Positions 21,414 to 31,647 of a stretch of 64,000 nucleotides of DNA are shown one piece after another. The stretch is taken from the NCBI RefSeq assembly GCF_000499845.2, contig NC_023749.2, positions 27,063,353-27,127,352 of the forward strand, written 5' to 3'. Every line of letters begins with the position of its first letter. The stretch's first letter is position 1. Origin of the DNA: Phaseolus vulgaris. Lineage: Eukaryota > Streptophyta > Magnoliopsida > Fabales > Fabaceae. The notes under the pieces were generated by a model. That model was not told where the DNA came from, ran no database searches, and worked only from the letters and a program-made list of their open reading frames with translations. A program made the position numbers and the translations under genes.

Positions 21414-24400
21414 ATGAGAAAGATGAGAAGCAATCGTTCCAATCCCGTGGCTCCTGTCGCTGCTGAAGGCGACGCCGCCATGACCATGGCGCAGATGGCA
21501 GAGATGATGCGCTCGTTGCAGGCAACTGTGGAAGCCTCGCGTGTAGAGCAGGCGAGGATACATGAGGACCTGGTCGCCTCTCGCGCCAGGAACGAGGAGC
21601 TCAGCAAGGTAACTGAGGAGCTGCGTCGAGCTCTTCAGGAGCAGCAGGGACGTTCTTCTGCTGAAGAGGTGGCACCGTCGACGCCACCTCGTGTGTTCCC
21701 AATGCCTTTTGTTCAGGCGATTACCGACACGCCAATTCCCACGAGCGTGGTTCCGGTTAAAGCTGTTTTTACCGGCGTGGAGGATCCAGAGGCTCATCTG
21801 ACCACGTTCCACACGCAGATGATGCTGTCGGGAGGGTCAGACGCCGTCTACTGCAAGATGTTCGTGAGCACGCTCCAGGGAACGGCGATGGAGTGGTTTG
21901 TGAGCCTACCTAACGGCCACATAACAAATTTTCAACAATTCTCGAAAATCTTTGTCGAGCAGTACATTGTGAATAAGGCACCGCCCAGGGTGTCCTATGA
22001 TCTGTTTGATATAAGGCAGTACCATGGGGAGTCCCTCAGAGACTACCTCAATCGCTTCGGAGCGCAAATGGTCAGATCGCCGGCCAAGGATGAAGAGATG
22101 CTGGTCTATGCCTTCAAGAAGGGCGTGCAGCCAGGGCCATTTTGCGAGGCCTTGATCAGGGCTCATCCAGCAACGTTTGCTGAAGTCAGGCGACTTGCGG
22201 TGGCCCACATCGCCGACGAGAGTGAAGTCGCCGAGAAGAGAGGCAGCGTGGCTCCCGCCAGGCCACGCGCCCAGACCAGGATCCAGCCGCAGAGGGTGCT
22301 GGAAACGGCGGCGGCGGCCAGAAAAGACCAAAGGACTCGCTATCCTTACGATAGGAGAAATAAGGGAAGAAGCCAAGCGCGCCAACAACCAGCACGCCAA
22401 CCACCAGCACGCCGGGAGTACAATCACCCGCCTAAGCACAAATTTGTCATGGGACTAGCGGACCTGATCGCTATCCCTAACATATCTGCTAGGTTGAAGG
22501 CGCCTGAGAAGGTGGGCGACAAGGTGCTGGGGTCAAAGCCGAACGCCTGGTGCGAGTTCCACCAGTGCTTTGGCCATAACCTGGACTCGTGTTTGTCTTT
22601 AGGATACCAGCTCGACGATCTGGTTAAGAGCGGGTTCCTAAATGACTATCTGCTGGATAGAAGGACGGGGGGAGCGTCGAGTTCCCAGCCAGCAGGTGGA
22701 GAAGCCCAGCAACACGAGATGCCTATCCACGGGGAGATCCACACCATTGCAGGGGGTTTCTCAGGTGGTGGATGCACCGCATCGCAGAGGAAAAAGTATG
22801 CGCGATCGGTGATGGCAGTGGACATGTTTGAAGATCACTCGCCGGAAGTGGACATTACGTTCACAAAGCAGGATCTTCGGGACGTTGTGCCTCATGACAA
22901 CGATCCCATAGTTATTTCGTTGATCACGGCGGGAAGGAAGGTCCACAGAGTTCTGGTGGACCAAGGAAGCTCGGCAGACGTGATGTTCTGGCCAACTTTC
23001 ACACAGCTGGAATTGCCCCTTGACCAGCTAAGGCTCTATGGAGGGTGCTTGTATGGGTTCGCTGGCGACCAGGTGGAGGTCAGGGGGTACATTGAGCTGA
23101 GAACCACGTTTACAGATGAGGCTGGGTCGAGGACGGAGAAAATCAAGTACCTCATCGTAAACGCCCCTTCAGCATATAACATCCTGTTGGGAAGGCCCAC
23201 TCTTAACAGGATAGGTGCCATTCCGTCGACTCGACACATGAAGGTGAAGTTGCCGTCGATGGAAGGGGTGGTGATCACGATAAAGTCTGATCAGAAAGAA
23301 GCGAAAAGGTGCTATGAGAATATCCTGAAAAACAAAAGATCAGTGAGCTATGTAACAACCACCCCGCCTCCCGGTGTGAAGCCCAGACCGCCGGTAACAG
23401 AGGAGACCGCAGGAAGGGATGTAGAGATGGTAGATGCTGAGCTGGGGGAGAGGAATGCTGGCCTGGAGGAAGAAGAGGCGCGGAATCGCCCCGAGGAAGC
23501 AAGGGAACAGGGAATCGCCAGGGCGGTGATCGCCAGAGAATCCAGGCCCAAACCTGTCGAGCAGTGGCTCGAAAAGGAGATCGGAGGGAAAGTTTTCAAG
23601 CTCGGAAGATCTCTGGAGGTCGATCTCCAGGACCAGATCGCCAAGGTGATTGAGCGGCATCTGGACGCGTTTGCTTGGTCCGCTTCGGACATGCCCGGGA
23701 TCGATCCCGACTTCTTGTGCCATCATCTGGCGATGGACAACATGGTGAGACCAGTGCGACAAAGGAGAAGAAAATTCAACGAGGAGAGGAGGCAGGCGAT
23801 CAGGGACGAAACACAGAAACTCCTCGCTGCAGGCCACATCAGGGAAGTCCAGTACCCTGAATGGTTGGCAAATGTCGTACTGGTGAAGAAGAGCAACGGG
23901 AAATGGCGCATGTGCGTCGATTTCACCGATCTGAATAAAGCTTGCCCAAAGGATTCGTATCCTTTACCAAGCATTGATGCCCTGGTTGATAGTGCTGCAG
24001 GGTGCAAGCTGCTGAGTTTCCTGGATGCCTTCTCGGGCTATAATCAGATCAAGATGCATCCCATGGATGAAGAGAAAACAACCTTCATGACGGAGAGGTC
24101 GTGCTACTGCTATAAGGTGATGCCGTTTGGGCTGAAGAACGCGGGGGCCACGTACCAGAGGTTGATGGATCGAGTACTTGCACCGATGCTGGGAAGGAAC
24201 GTGCAAGCTTACGTCGATGACATGGTCGTGACCTCGCAGGAAAAGAGCAAGCACGTTGCAGACTTGGAAGAATTGTTCACGACGATCGCCAAGTTCAAGT
24301 TAAAGCTCAACCCGGAGAAATGCATTTTCGGCGTGGAGGCTGGAAAGTTTTTGGGTTTTCTCTTGACTGAAAGAGGAATAGAAGCTAACCCGGACAAGTG

Positions 24401-26867
24401 TGCCGCCATCTTGGCGATGAGAAGCCCGGCTACGGTGAAAGAAGTCCAGCAGCTAACAGGTCGGATGGCAGCCCTATCTCGCTTCGTGTCAGCTAGCGGA
24501 GAAAATGGGCATCCCTATTTTCAGTGTCTGCGGCGCAATAACAAGTTCGCTTGGACGAAAGAGTGTGAGGAAGCTTTCGTCAAGCTGAAGGAGTATCTGG
24601 CGAGCCCGCCGGTTCTGTGCAAACCGCTGGCGGGAATCCCTCTCAGGTTGTACTTCGCTGTGACTGAGAGGGCGGTGAGTGCGGTGCTCGCCCAGGATCA
24701 AGATCAGGCTCAGAAGCCTATTTATTTTGTGAGCAAGGTGTTGCAGGGCCCAGAAACGAGATATCAGGCCCTGGAGAAGGCTGCGCTGCCTGTGGTGTTT
24801 TCGGCGAGGAGGTTGCGCCACTACTTCCACAGCTTCACAATACTGGTGATGACTGACCTGCCCATCCAGAAGGTCTTGAAGAAACCTGACGTTGCGGGGA
24901 GAATGGTGAAGTGGGCAGTAGAGTTGTCAGAGTTTGACATTAAATATGAGCCTCGAGGCCCGATCAAGGGGCAAATCTTTGCAGATTTTGTGGTTGAGCT
25001 CTCATCGGAGGCGACGCGGGTTGAGGGAGACAATTTTCGTTGGGTGCTTTCGGTGGATGGATCGTCGAACCAGCAGGGCAGCGGTGCTGGAGTCATATTG
25101 GAAGGACCCAACGGCGTGCTGATCGAACAATCGTTGAGATTTGCTTTCAAAGCCAGCAACAATCAAGCAGAGTATGAGGCGCTGATCGCCGGGATTCTGC
25201 TGGCCAAGGAGATGGGAGCTAGGGTGCTGATGGCTAAGAGTGACTCGCTGCTAGTCACAGGGCAAGTAACAGGCGAGTTCCAGGCTAAAGATCCACAAAT
25301 GGCGGCTTACTTGGCGTATGTGCAGGAATTGAAGAGTTCCTTTGCCTCTTTAGAAGTAGTACATGTGCCCCGAGAGCAGAATGCCCGAGCTGACTTGCTT
25401 GCTAAGCTCGCCAGCTCAGGCAAGGGGGGTAGGCAGAGGACGGTGATTCAAGAAACTCTGAAGACGCCAAGAGCATTCGTAGCAGATCACCTGGTCCTTC
25501 AAATAAGCAAGTCAACGGAGAGAGCAGCGAGAAGCCATAAGTCTTTGACGCAAGAAACTCTGAGATCGCCGAGAATTAGAGCATGTCGAGGAGAGAAGAT
25601 GGACGTGATGCAGGTTTGCGCCACCCATGAGCCAGACACTTGGATAACACAGTACAAGCGGTGCTTGGCAGATGGCCTCCACCCGCTGGATCCAACAGAA
25701 GCTAGGAAGGTAAAGAAAAATTCCAGCAAGTACACATTGATTGATGGCGATCTGTACAGATTTGGGTTCACTCACCCACTCCTGGAATGTACACACGGCG
25801 AGAAGTGCACGAGAATTATGGCAGAGCTCCACGAAGGTATATGTGGAAGCCACGTCGGGGGTCGAGCTCTGGCCGCGAGGACTCTCCGTGCAGGCTACTA
25901 CTGGCCATCCATGAGAGAAGATTGCAAGAAGTATGCCCAGTGCTGCAAACAATGCCAGCAGCACGCCGATTGGCACAAGGCACCTCCCGAGGAGTTGAAG
26001 TCGATCTATAGCCCTTGGCCGTTTCATACTTGGGGAATCGACATCCTGGGACCTTTCCCACTGGCGATCAGGCAGATGAAGTACTTGGTGGTAGCGATTG
26101 AGTATTTCACCAAGTGGATTGAAGCAGAACCAGTGGCCCAGATCACCGCACACAAGATCGAAGGTTTTGTATGGAAGAACATCGTGTGCCGGTTTGGAGT
26201 GCCTAAGCGCCTGGTATCAGATAATGGGACTCAGTTTGCAAGCCACCTGTTGAAGAAGCTTTGTGAAGGGGTTGGAATTCAACAAGTGTTTGCATCCGTC
26301 GAGCACCCTCAGACGAATGGCCAGGTGGAATCAGCTAATCGGGTGTTGCTGAGAGGTTTGAAGAGAAGGCTTGAGAAAGCCAAGGGAAGTTGGGCTGAGG
26401 AGGTGCCCCGTATAGTCTGGGCGTACCACACCACCGAGCAGTCAGGAACCCATGAGACCCCGTTTAGCTTGGTCTATGGGTGTGATGCCATGATTCCGGT
26501 GGAGATCCAGGAGAGCTCGCCGAGATTCCAGAACTTCGTAGAGGAAGACTCGAATGAAGAGAGAAGGCTGAACCTGGATCTGCTGGATGAGGTCAGGGAA
26601 GAGGCGAGGCTGAAGGCTGAGGCGGTGAAGAGAAGGGTCGAACGAAGATATAACTCTAAGGTGATGCCAAGGCAGTTTAGAGAGGGCGATCTGGTGATGA
26701 GGAAGGCCCACCAGTACGAGATGGAGAATAAGTTGTCACCCAAGTGGACTGGACCGTTCAGAATAACCGAGGCGCTCGAGAACGGGGCCTACCGCTTAGA
26801 AACACTGGAAGGAGGGGCGATCCCTCGTACCTGGAACGCCACACACCTGAAGTTGTACTATAGTTAA
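21414..26867 (+). CDS. Gag-pol polyprotein of element A, uninterrupted (1817 residues)
   Basis: Start chosen at ATG 21414, the first ATG of the frame; the frame is open a little further upstream but only through non-ATG codons. Domains by residue: coiled coil 25-79; capsid-type gag core ~115-260 (EWFVSLPNGHITNF); basic linker; CHHC knuckle 380-393 (CEFHQCFGHNLDSC); retropepsin with D516 in VDQGSS; reverse transcriptase with YVDDM at 933-937; RNase H ~1078-1193; a second RNase H-like domain ~1210-1335 (WVLSVDGSSNQQGSGAG); integrase zinc finger from H1473 (HEGICGSH ... CKQCQQH); catalytic D1543, D1603, E1639 with the D-35-E spacing; C-terminal domain ending WNATHLKLYYS. Gag and pol are one frame. 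B has exactly the same length. Oddity: Pro1126 stands where B and C have Ala, in the RNase H helix LEKAAL(A/P)VVFS, beside the likely catalytic Glu, so activity is not certain. Confidence 0.96.
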   Translation: MRKMRSNRSNPVAPVAAEGDAAMTMAQMAEMMRSLQATVEASRVEQARIHEDLVASRARNEELSKVTEELRRALQEQQGRSSAEEVAPSTPPRVFPMPFVQAITDTPIPTSVVPVKAVFTGVEDPEAHLTTFHTQMMLSGGSDAVYCKMFVSTLQGTAMEWFVSLPNGHITNFQQFSKIFVEQYIVNKAPPRVSYDLFDIRQYHGESLRDYLNRFGAQMVRSPAKDEEMLVYAFKKGVQPGPFCEALIRAHPATFAEVRRLAVAHIADESEVAEKRGSVAPARPRAQTRIQPQRVLETAAAARKDQRTRYPYDRRNKGRSQARQQPARQPPARREYNHPPKHKFVMGLADLIAIPNISARLKAPEKVGDKVLGSKPNAWCEFHQCFGHNLDSCLSLGYQLDDLVKSGFLNDYLLDRRTGGASSSQPAGGEAQQHEMPIHGEIHTIAGGFSGGGCTASQRKKYARSVMAVDMFEDHSPEVDITFTKQDLRDVVPHDNDPIVISLITAGRKVHRVLVDQGSSADVMFWPTFTQLELPLDQLRLYGGCLYGFAGDQVEVRGYIELRTTFTDEAGSRTEKIKYLIVNAPSAYNILLGRPTLNRIGAIPSTRHMKVKLPSMEGVVITIKSDQKEAKRCYENILKNKRSVSYVTTTPPPGVKPRPPVTEETAGRDVEMVDAELGERNAGLEEEEARNRPEEAREQGIARAVIARESRPKPVEQWLEKEIGGKVFKLGRSLEVDLQDQIAKVIERHLDAFAWSASDMPGIDPDFLCHHLAMDNMVRPVRQRRRKFNEERRQAIRDETQKLLAAGHIREVQYPEWLANVVLVKKSNGKWRMCVDFTDLNKACPKDSYPLPSIDALVDSAAGCKLLSFLDAFSGYNQIKMHPMDEEKTTFMTERSCYCYKVMPFGLKNAGATYQRLMDRVLAPMLGRNVQAYVDDMVVTSQEKSKHVADLEELFTTIAKFKLKLNPEKCIFGVEAGKFLGFLLTERGIEANPDKCAAILAMRSPATVKEVQQLTGRMAALSRFVSASGENGHPYFQCLRRNNKFAWTKECEEAFVKLKEYLASPPVLCKPLAGIPLRLYFAVTERAVSAVLAQDQDQAQKPIYFVSKVLQGPETRYQALEKAALPVVFSARRLRHYFHSFTILVMTDLPIQKVLKKPDVAGRMVKWAVELSEFDIKYEPRGPIKGQIFADFVVELSSEATRVEGDNFRWVLSVDGSSNQQGSGAGVILEGPNGVLIEQSLRFAFKASNNQAEYEALIAGILLAKEMGARVLMAKSDSLLVTGQVTGEFQAKDPQMAAYLAYVQELKSSFASLEVVHVPREQNARADLLAKLASSGKGGRQRTVIQETLKTPRAFVADHLVLQISKSTERAARSHKSLTQETLRSPRIRACRGEKMDVMQVCATHEPDTWITQYKRCLADGLHPLDPTEARKVKKNSSKYTLIDGDLYRFGFTHPLLECTHGEKCTRIMAELHEGICGSHVGGRALAARTLRAGYYWPSMREDCKKYAQCCKQCQQHADWHKAPPEELKSIYSPWPFHTWGIDILGPFPLAIRQMKYLVVAIEYFTKWIEAEPVAQITAHKIEGFVWKNIVCRFGVPKRLVSDNGTQFASHLLKKLCEGVGIQQVFASVEHPQTNGQVESANRVLLRGLKRRLEKAKGSWAEEVPRIVWAYHTTEQSGTHETPFSLVYGCDAMIPVEIQESSPRFQNFVEEDSNEERRLNLDLLDEVREEARLKAEAVKRRVERRYNSKVMPRQFREGDLVMRKAHQYEMENKLSPKWTGPFRITEALENGAYRLETLEGGAIPRTWNATHLKLYYS

Positions 26868-26931
26868 GAGCTTTGTAAGTAAAGACAAACACAAATGTTA
26901 TATTACAATGTCTCTGTTAAAACAGTTCAAA

Positions 26932-26983
26932 GGGGACACTCTTTTTTCCCTAAGGAGGGTTTTTAATGAGGCCACCCAATAAA
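26932..26983 (+). terminator. Post-pol hairpin, T-run and AATAAA block of element A
   Basis: GGGGACACTC, a T-run, CCCTAAGGAGGG (stem CCCT/AGGG) then TTTTT, AATGAGGCCACCC and AATAAA (26978-26983), starting 65 bp after the pol stop. Also seen in B (46160-46211), C (60353-60404) and, diverged, E. Likely an mRNA 3'-end signal; inferred. Confidence 0.5.
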
Positions 26984-27112
26984 AGAAGAGTTTTCGAAGT
27001 ATAAGGTGTTTTCAGATTGCATGTGTGATATTTTCAAAAGTTTTGGAGAAAGACCTTGTCATTTGTACATGATTTAAGGCAAGAAAAGATATATCGCGTG
27101 CTTTCTAAAAAG

Positions 27113-27850
27113 TTTTAAGTCCTCATCGTTTTTCGGCGATTGGAGGCACCAGTTAAGTTTTAAGTCCTCATCGTTTTTCGGCGATTGGAGGCACCAGTTA
27201 AGTTTTCAAAGTCCTCATCGTCCTTCGGCGATCGGAGGCACCAGATGAAAGACCTCAACGCTCTCGCGCGTCCTGAGGCAAGTAAAAGACCTCCTCGCCG
27301 TCGAGCGAGTGCAGGCGAGAAAGAGAAAAAGTCCTCCGTGTTTCTGGGAGCGAGAAGATGTAACTCCTGGGGCAATGTCGAGGCAAGTTAAAAGACCTCC
27401 TCGCCGTTGAGCGAGCGCAGGCAAGAAAGAGAAAAAGTCCTCCGTGTTTCTGGGAGCGAGAAGATGTAACTCCTGGGGCAATGTCGAGGCAAGTTAAAAG
27501 ACCTCCTCGCCGTTGAGCGAGCGCAGGCGAGAGAAAGAAAAGGTCCTCAGTGCATCCAGGGGGGAGGAGATGTACACCCTGGGCAAGTTGAGGCACCAGA
27601 TAAAGTCCTTCTCGCCGTTGTGCGAGCTAAGGCCAGTTAAAGACCTCCTCGCCGTCGAGCGAGTGCAGGCGAGAGAAAGAAAAGGTCCTCAGTGCATCCA
27701 GGGGGGAGGAGATGTACACCCTGGGCAAGTTGAGGCACCAGATAAAGACCTTCTTGCCGTTGAGCGAGTTCAGGCGAGTTAAAAGACCTTCTCGCTTATG
27801 TGCGAGCATAGGCAAGATAAAATCCTTCTCGTCTCGAACGAGTTCAGGTA
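27113..27850 (+). repeat. Array of short self-complementary units between pol and the opposite-strand gene (A)
   Basis: Units of 45-110 bp, each starting (A)AAGTCCT or AAAGACCT and each with a small inverted repeat: TCATCG/CGAT (27120-27240), CTCAACGC/GCGT (27248), CTCGCCGTTGAGCGAG (several copies), CTCGCTTATGTGCGAG (27791), TCTCGTCTCGAACGAG (27827). A larger unit of about 109 bp (CTCCGTGTTTCTGGGAGCGA with TAACTCCTGGGGCAATG) occurs twice in tandem. Apparent reading frames through it are by-products of the repeat. 27851-28443 is unique sequence between array and gene with nothing else recognised. Confidence 0.85.
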
Positions 27851-28443
27851 TGGCGCAGAGGGTGGAAGAAGCTTGAAAGGTGGCTAAGGTAGGTTCGAAG
27901 AGAACGCCTAGTCAGCCGGTTTTTTTGCTCTGAAGTTCAGGGGGGCAAGAGAAGATCCCAAAGGGCGTTTCTACCCCAGATGAAGAAACGATTGCCAAAG
28001 CATGAAGCTAGGAAAGGCTGATGGTACCAAGAGTTCTTGGCGATCGGGGAAAGTTCAAACGACGGCGAGAAGGTTGAAAGACTTGTTTGATAAAGCAGGT
28101 CGAGTGGGACGTTGCTTGAGCCAATGATTGAGTTACAGTTCGTTGTTCGAAGGGTATTCTTGCGATAAGGTTAGTTGCCTTAAGAATACAAGTTGTTTAA
28201 AGTGATTATTGCTCAAGTTTGAATTGGCTCGAGGCAGTTACGTCAAAAGTCGCGTTTGCAAAATCACTAAGTTAAATCCGACAAAGTTAAACATGCAAAG
28301 AAGGTTAAAGCGCTTAAAAGGAGTCAGGGGAGAGAATATCCAAGTTTTGTGATTGAGATAAGTGTTTGATAAAAGCACACATACAAGAGTTTTTACAGAA
28401 TAATACGAGGGAAATTATAAAGTAGCAGATGAGGTGGAGTGGA

Positions 28444-31052
28444 TTAGTCTTCAGCAGGAACGACCTTTCCATCTACTACTTCGTTGTTCAACGACACCAT
28501 GCTGAGGTCGAGATCGGGGAATAGGCATGCGAATTGTTCCCGAGCGGCTTCGAATCCAGCAGCCAGAATCTGAGCAGAGTTTAGCTTAAGTTCTTCAAAT
28601 TGCCCTTGAAGTTCTTCAACCCGTTTCTTGAGCTCTTTGATCTGCTGCTCCTGCTCTTCAACCTTTTTTCGGAGTTGTTCGTTGGTCTCTTGAGCATGGA
28701 GAAGGTCGTCAGTAACCTTCTTGGATTCTGTTTGAGCTTGGGCCAACTCAGCAGCCATCTTTCCTTTCTCCTTGTTTGCCTCGGCGAGATCAGCCATGGC
28801 GTCGTCCCTCACTTTTTCTACTTGCCCAAGTAGCTTCTCGCGGTCGATCGACCTCTGCTCCAGTTTTTGCACCCTGGCAGCGTCAGCTTGAATGTGAGCC
28901 TCCAGGTCGCTCGCCTTGGTGCGCAGAGGCACGATTTTTCTTTCTAGCTCAACTTTCTCTTGGGCAAGGTCATGGACTTTGCGGCGAAGGTCAGCAGCTT
29001 CCTTGCGCGCCAGCCTGAGCTCGGTGTTGAGGGCATCCTCCACTCGGGTGTGATCAAGTTCTGCGAGCGTCAGGCTGAATGACATCTTCTCCACCTCGAC
29101 CTTCATAGTGCTATTTTTAGTCTTGAGGTGGTAGAGATCGTCTTGAAGCCTCCTGGTGGAGCTCTCCACAACCCTCGTTATGATCGATGGGATATCCTCT
29201 GCTATGGTTTTGAGTTTGGCGGTCAGAGGTTCCCACATCCTTGTAACTTCGAGGGAAAGGTTCGCTGCTTGGAGAGGCGCCAGGGGGGCTTGTTGAGGGT
29301 TCTCGCCGCCACCTTCCTTAGCAATATCTTCAGTGGTTGCTTCATGGTGTGGCGACGCAATCGGGGATTCGGTAATCAGGATTGGAGAGGTGTGAGCAAC
29401 CTCATCCCCGATTGGAACGTTTTCTGCAGCTGAAGTGTTTGAAGGGGGGCCCCCTCCTGCTGACACGTACGGCGTAGAGGCGCTTGGGGGGTCCTCCAGA
29501 AAATTTGGCTCTTGAGCCTCAGCTGCTGGTGGCGTAGTGGCCAGTGGAGTCGCCTGGACTGGTGATGAAGGGGCTTGTGGTGTTGGCGATGAGGGAGGAG
29601 GAGCAGGTGTTGATGGTGGTGTTGAAGCTGGAAGAGGGGGTGGGGCAGGTGGTGAAGATGGTGCCACCCTTTTCCTCTTTGTAACGAGGCCATCCTCAGT
29701 GACCTCGTCGTCCTCTTCCTCCTCCTCTTGGATGACTTGGGGGGCTTTTCGCTTAGGCCTCTTAAGGACCAGTTTCTTGCGCTGGGTGGGTTCCTTGGGC
29801 GGTGATCGCCCATGAACGATGGCCTTCTCGACCGCCGAGTTGGGCACCGTTTGGGAACCGGTCGCCAACCCGTGGTTTCGGGCGAGCGCCTTTAAGTCGG
29901 CGAGCATGTTTTTACCCAACATATTGTCTGCATGAAACGAAAATGCATGAGTTAGCTCAGAGAAGAAAACGACAAGTGTATGAGATAATAAAACAGCAAA
30001 ACAGGTAGTATATGCAGAAAAGGTAAAACCAAAGTCTTGTGCGTATTGCACAAGACGCCCAGAAGCAGTATCAGAAGCAGTATCAAAGCAACAGTTTGGA
30101 TGTCCTAACCTATTTGGAATTCTAGCTGGTCCTCAAAGAATTCGAAGGAGATCAAGGTGGGGGTCAGGAATGTTATGTTGGCATCCGACACCCTCTTCCA
30201 GAATAGACAGAGGTCTCTGTCCAAAGCTCCCATGCTATCAGGACTTCTGGGCCTCCTGAAGCAGCTCTTGGACTCCTTTTTCCCCTTGTCCACCCAGTAC
30301 AAGGGGAAGCCATCGAGAAGGGAGGTGTCTTTATCGTTTGCGCGCACTTGGATGAACTTCCCCTTCCAGTCTTTTTACGATTGCTGGAAGATGGTAAAAA
30401 TGGATCTCCCAGCAATTGCATTCAGGCTGACCCACAGGCGGTCTCCTGGGTGCTTGGCCTAAAAAAGAAACAAAAACACGTCCACCGACGCGGGCAACCC
30501 CAGGTGGTCGCATGTTATTTGAAAGGCTCGAACAAACGCCCAGCTGTTGGGGTGAAGCTGGGCAGCGGCAATGTTGAGCTCGGTCAAAAGTTCCCTCTCG
30601 AATCGGGTGAGAGGGAACCTGAGCTTGACCTTCTTGAAGAAAGTTGTATAGACAAAGCAGAAGGGCCCGTCGGCGCTTACTTTGTCATCAGCACACACTG
30701 GCAGAGCGGCGGGGCAAGGCAGCACCATCATCCTCTCGTCGTGCTCCTTGTGAAACGATTGATAGGCCTCGTCCCCCTTAGTCAACCGCAAAACTGCTCC
30801 CGCAGTGTTCACCGACGAGGTCTCCTTCAGAAGGGTTGGGGTGGCCCAAGGATATAATGTTTTGAAGTCTGGCAGAGGGACGGGGGCTCCTCCAGCGTTA
30901 GGTGGAGTCGCCTGGGCCAGAGCAGTTTGGGAAGATGCAGGCCTCTCAGCCTGCGAAGAGGAAGCGCCACGAACTTGCGTTGAGTCGTGTGCTTGTGAAG
31001 GAGGGTTTCGTGCTGATGGAGGGGGGTTCGGGGTAATCTTGGTGCGAGTCAT
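28444..31052 (-). pseudogene. Opposite-strand accessory gene of element A (two coding exons, two stops)
   Basis: ATG at 31052 (MTRTKITPNPPPSARN). First coding exon 31052-30110: Pro/Ser-rich start, then KLRFPLTRFERELLTELNIA, HPNSWAFVRAFQITCDHLGL, the pattern of the putative gypsy-type transposon domain (PF04195-like). A GT-AG intron 30109-29928 (182 bp) joins ...FQI to DNMLGKNMLADLKALARNHG without changing frame. Second exon 29927-28444: basic stretch KRPKRKAPQ (possible nuclear signal), acidic run, PAPPPLPASTPP region, then about 250 residues of coiled coil, ending VVDGKVVPAED. A 5'-UTR intron 31294-31061 is also likely (AAAG|GTAA ... TTTGCAG). Breaks in this copy: TAG at 30459-30461 (Glu in C) and a TAA near 30384 (Tyr in B and C). 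Convergent with gag-pol. Antisense ORFs here are known in Tat elements; role unknown. Confidence 0.82.
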
Positions 31053-31628
31053 GATGGCAGCTGCAAAGGAAGAAGAAAGGAAAAATGATCAGGAGGGTTA
31101 CGAAGGCTGACTCGGTCATGGAAGGAAGGTGAAACGACGAACGAATGTGAGTTCGTTGCGACGATCGACAAAGCCCTAAGTTACGCAGAAGGAGAAATGG
31201 AAAAACAACCCACAGCGTATGCACCAGGCAGTTACAGGATGATGCAAATCGGTGAAAATGCAAGGAGGACCAGCAGATGAAGGAAAGTAATTACCTTTCG
31301 ATGATCAGGAAGACGAGGGAGGAAGATGGTGATCTGGAGCGTTGAAGAGCGTTGAGAGTTTTCGCAGAGAGAAGTTAGAGCGTTTGCAACACGAGGAAAG
31401 TGATGGAACAGTGGAATGAAATGGGTTTAAGGGTTTTCGAAATGGGTTTAGGAAGCGCAAACGGCAAATGAAGAGAACCGTTGATGAAGCCACGTGTCGA
31501 GCGATGGGTGAAGGGTTTGGTGGAGCGTCAGAGCAGCAGAAAGTACAATCGCTTGGAATTCTGCGTCAGTGCCACGTAGACCGGTGTTAACGAAGGCTCT
31601 TTCAGTCTTTTCGCTAGACAAGTCTTCG

Positions 31629-31647
31629 CTTAAGACTGGGGGGCTTG
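31629..31647 (+). other. Polypurine tract of element A
   Basis: TTAAGACTGGGGGGCTTG directly before the 3' LTR TGTACC; matching tract in B before 50897 and, reversed, in C after 55796. It would prime plus-strand DNA synthesis. Confidence 0.75.

Noticed and set aside
21411..26743. Long open frames on the opposite strand of gag-pol in A, B and C
   Set aside because: By-products of codon bias in the real frame; no family signature.
27215..27815. Reading frames through the repeat arrays (also at 46437-46958 and 59851-60186)
   Set aside because: They simply translate tandem repeats, occur on both strands and are not kept between A, B and C.
27113..27850. Regular repeats with spacers suggesting a CRISPR-like array
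   Set aside because: Units vary, there are no unique spacers, no cas genes, and the arrays recur inside plant retrotransposons at the same place.
28444..31052. Opposite-strand gene as an envelope gene
   Set aside because: No signal peptide or membrane segment; it is basic, proline-rich and coiled-coil, and on the antisense strand.
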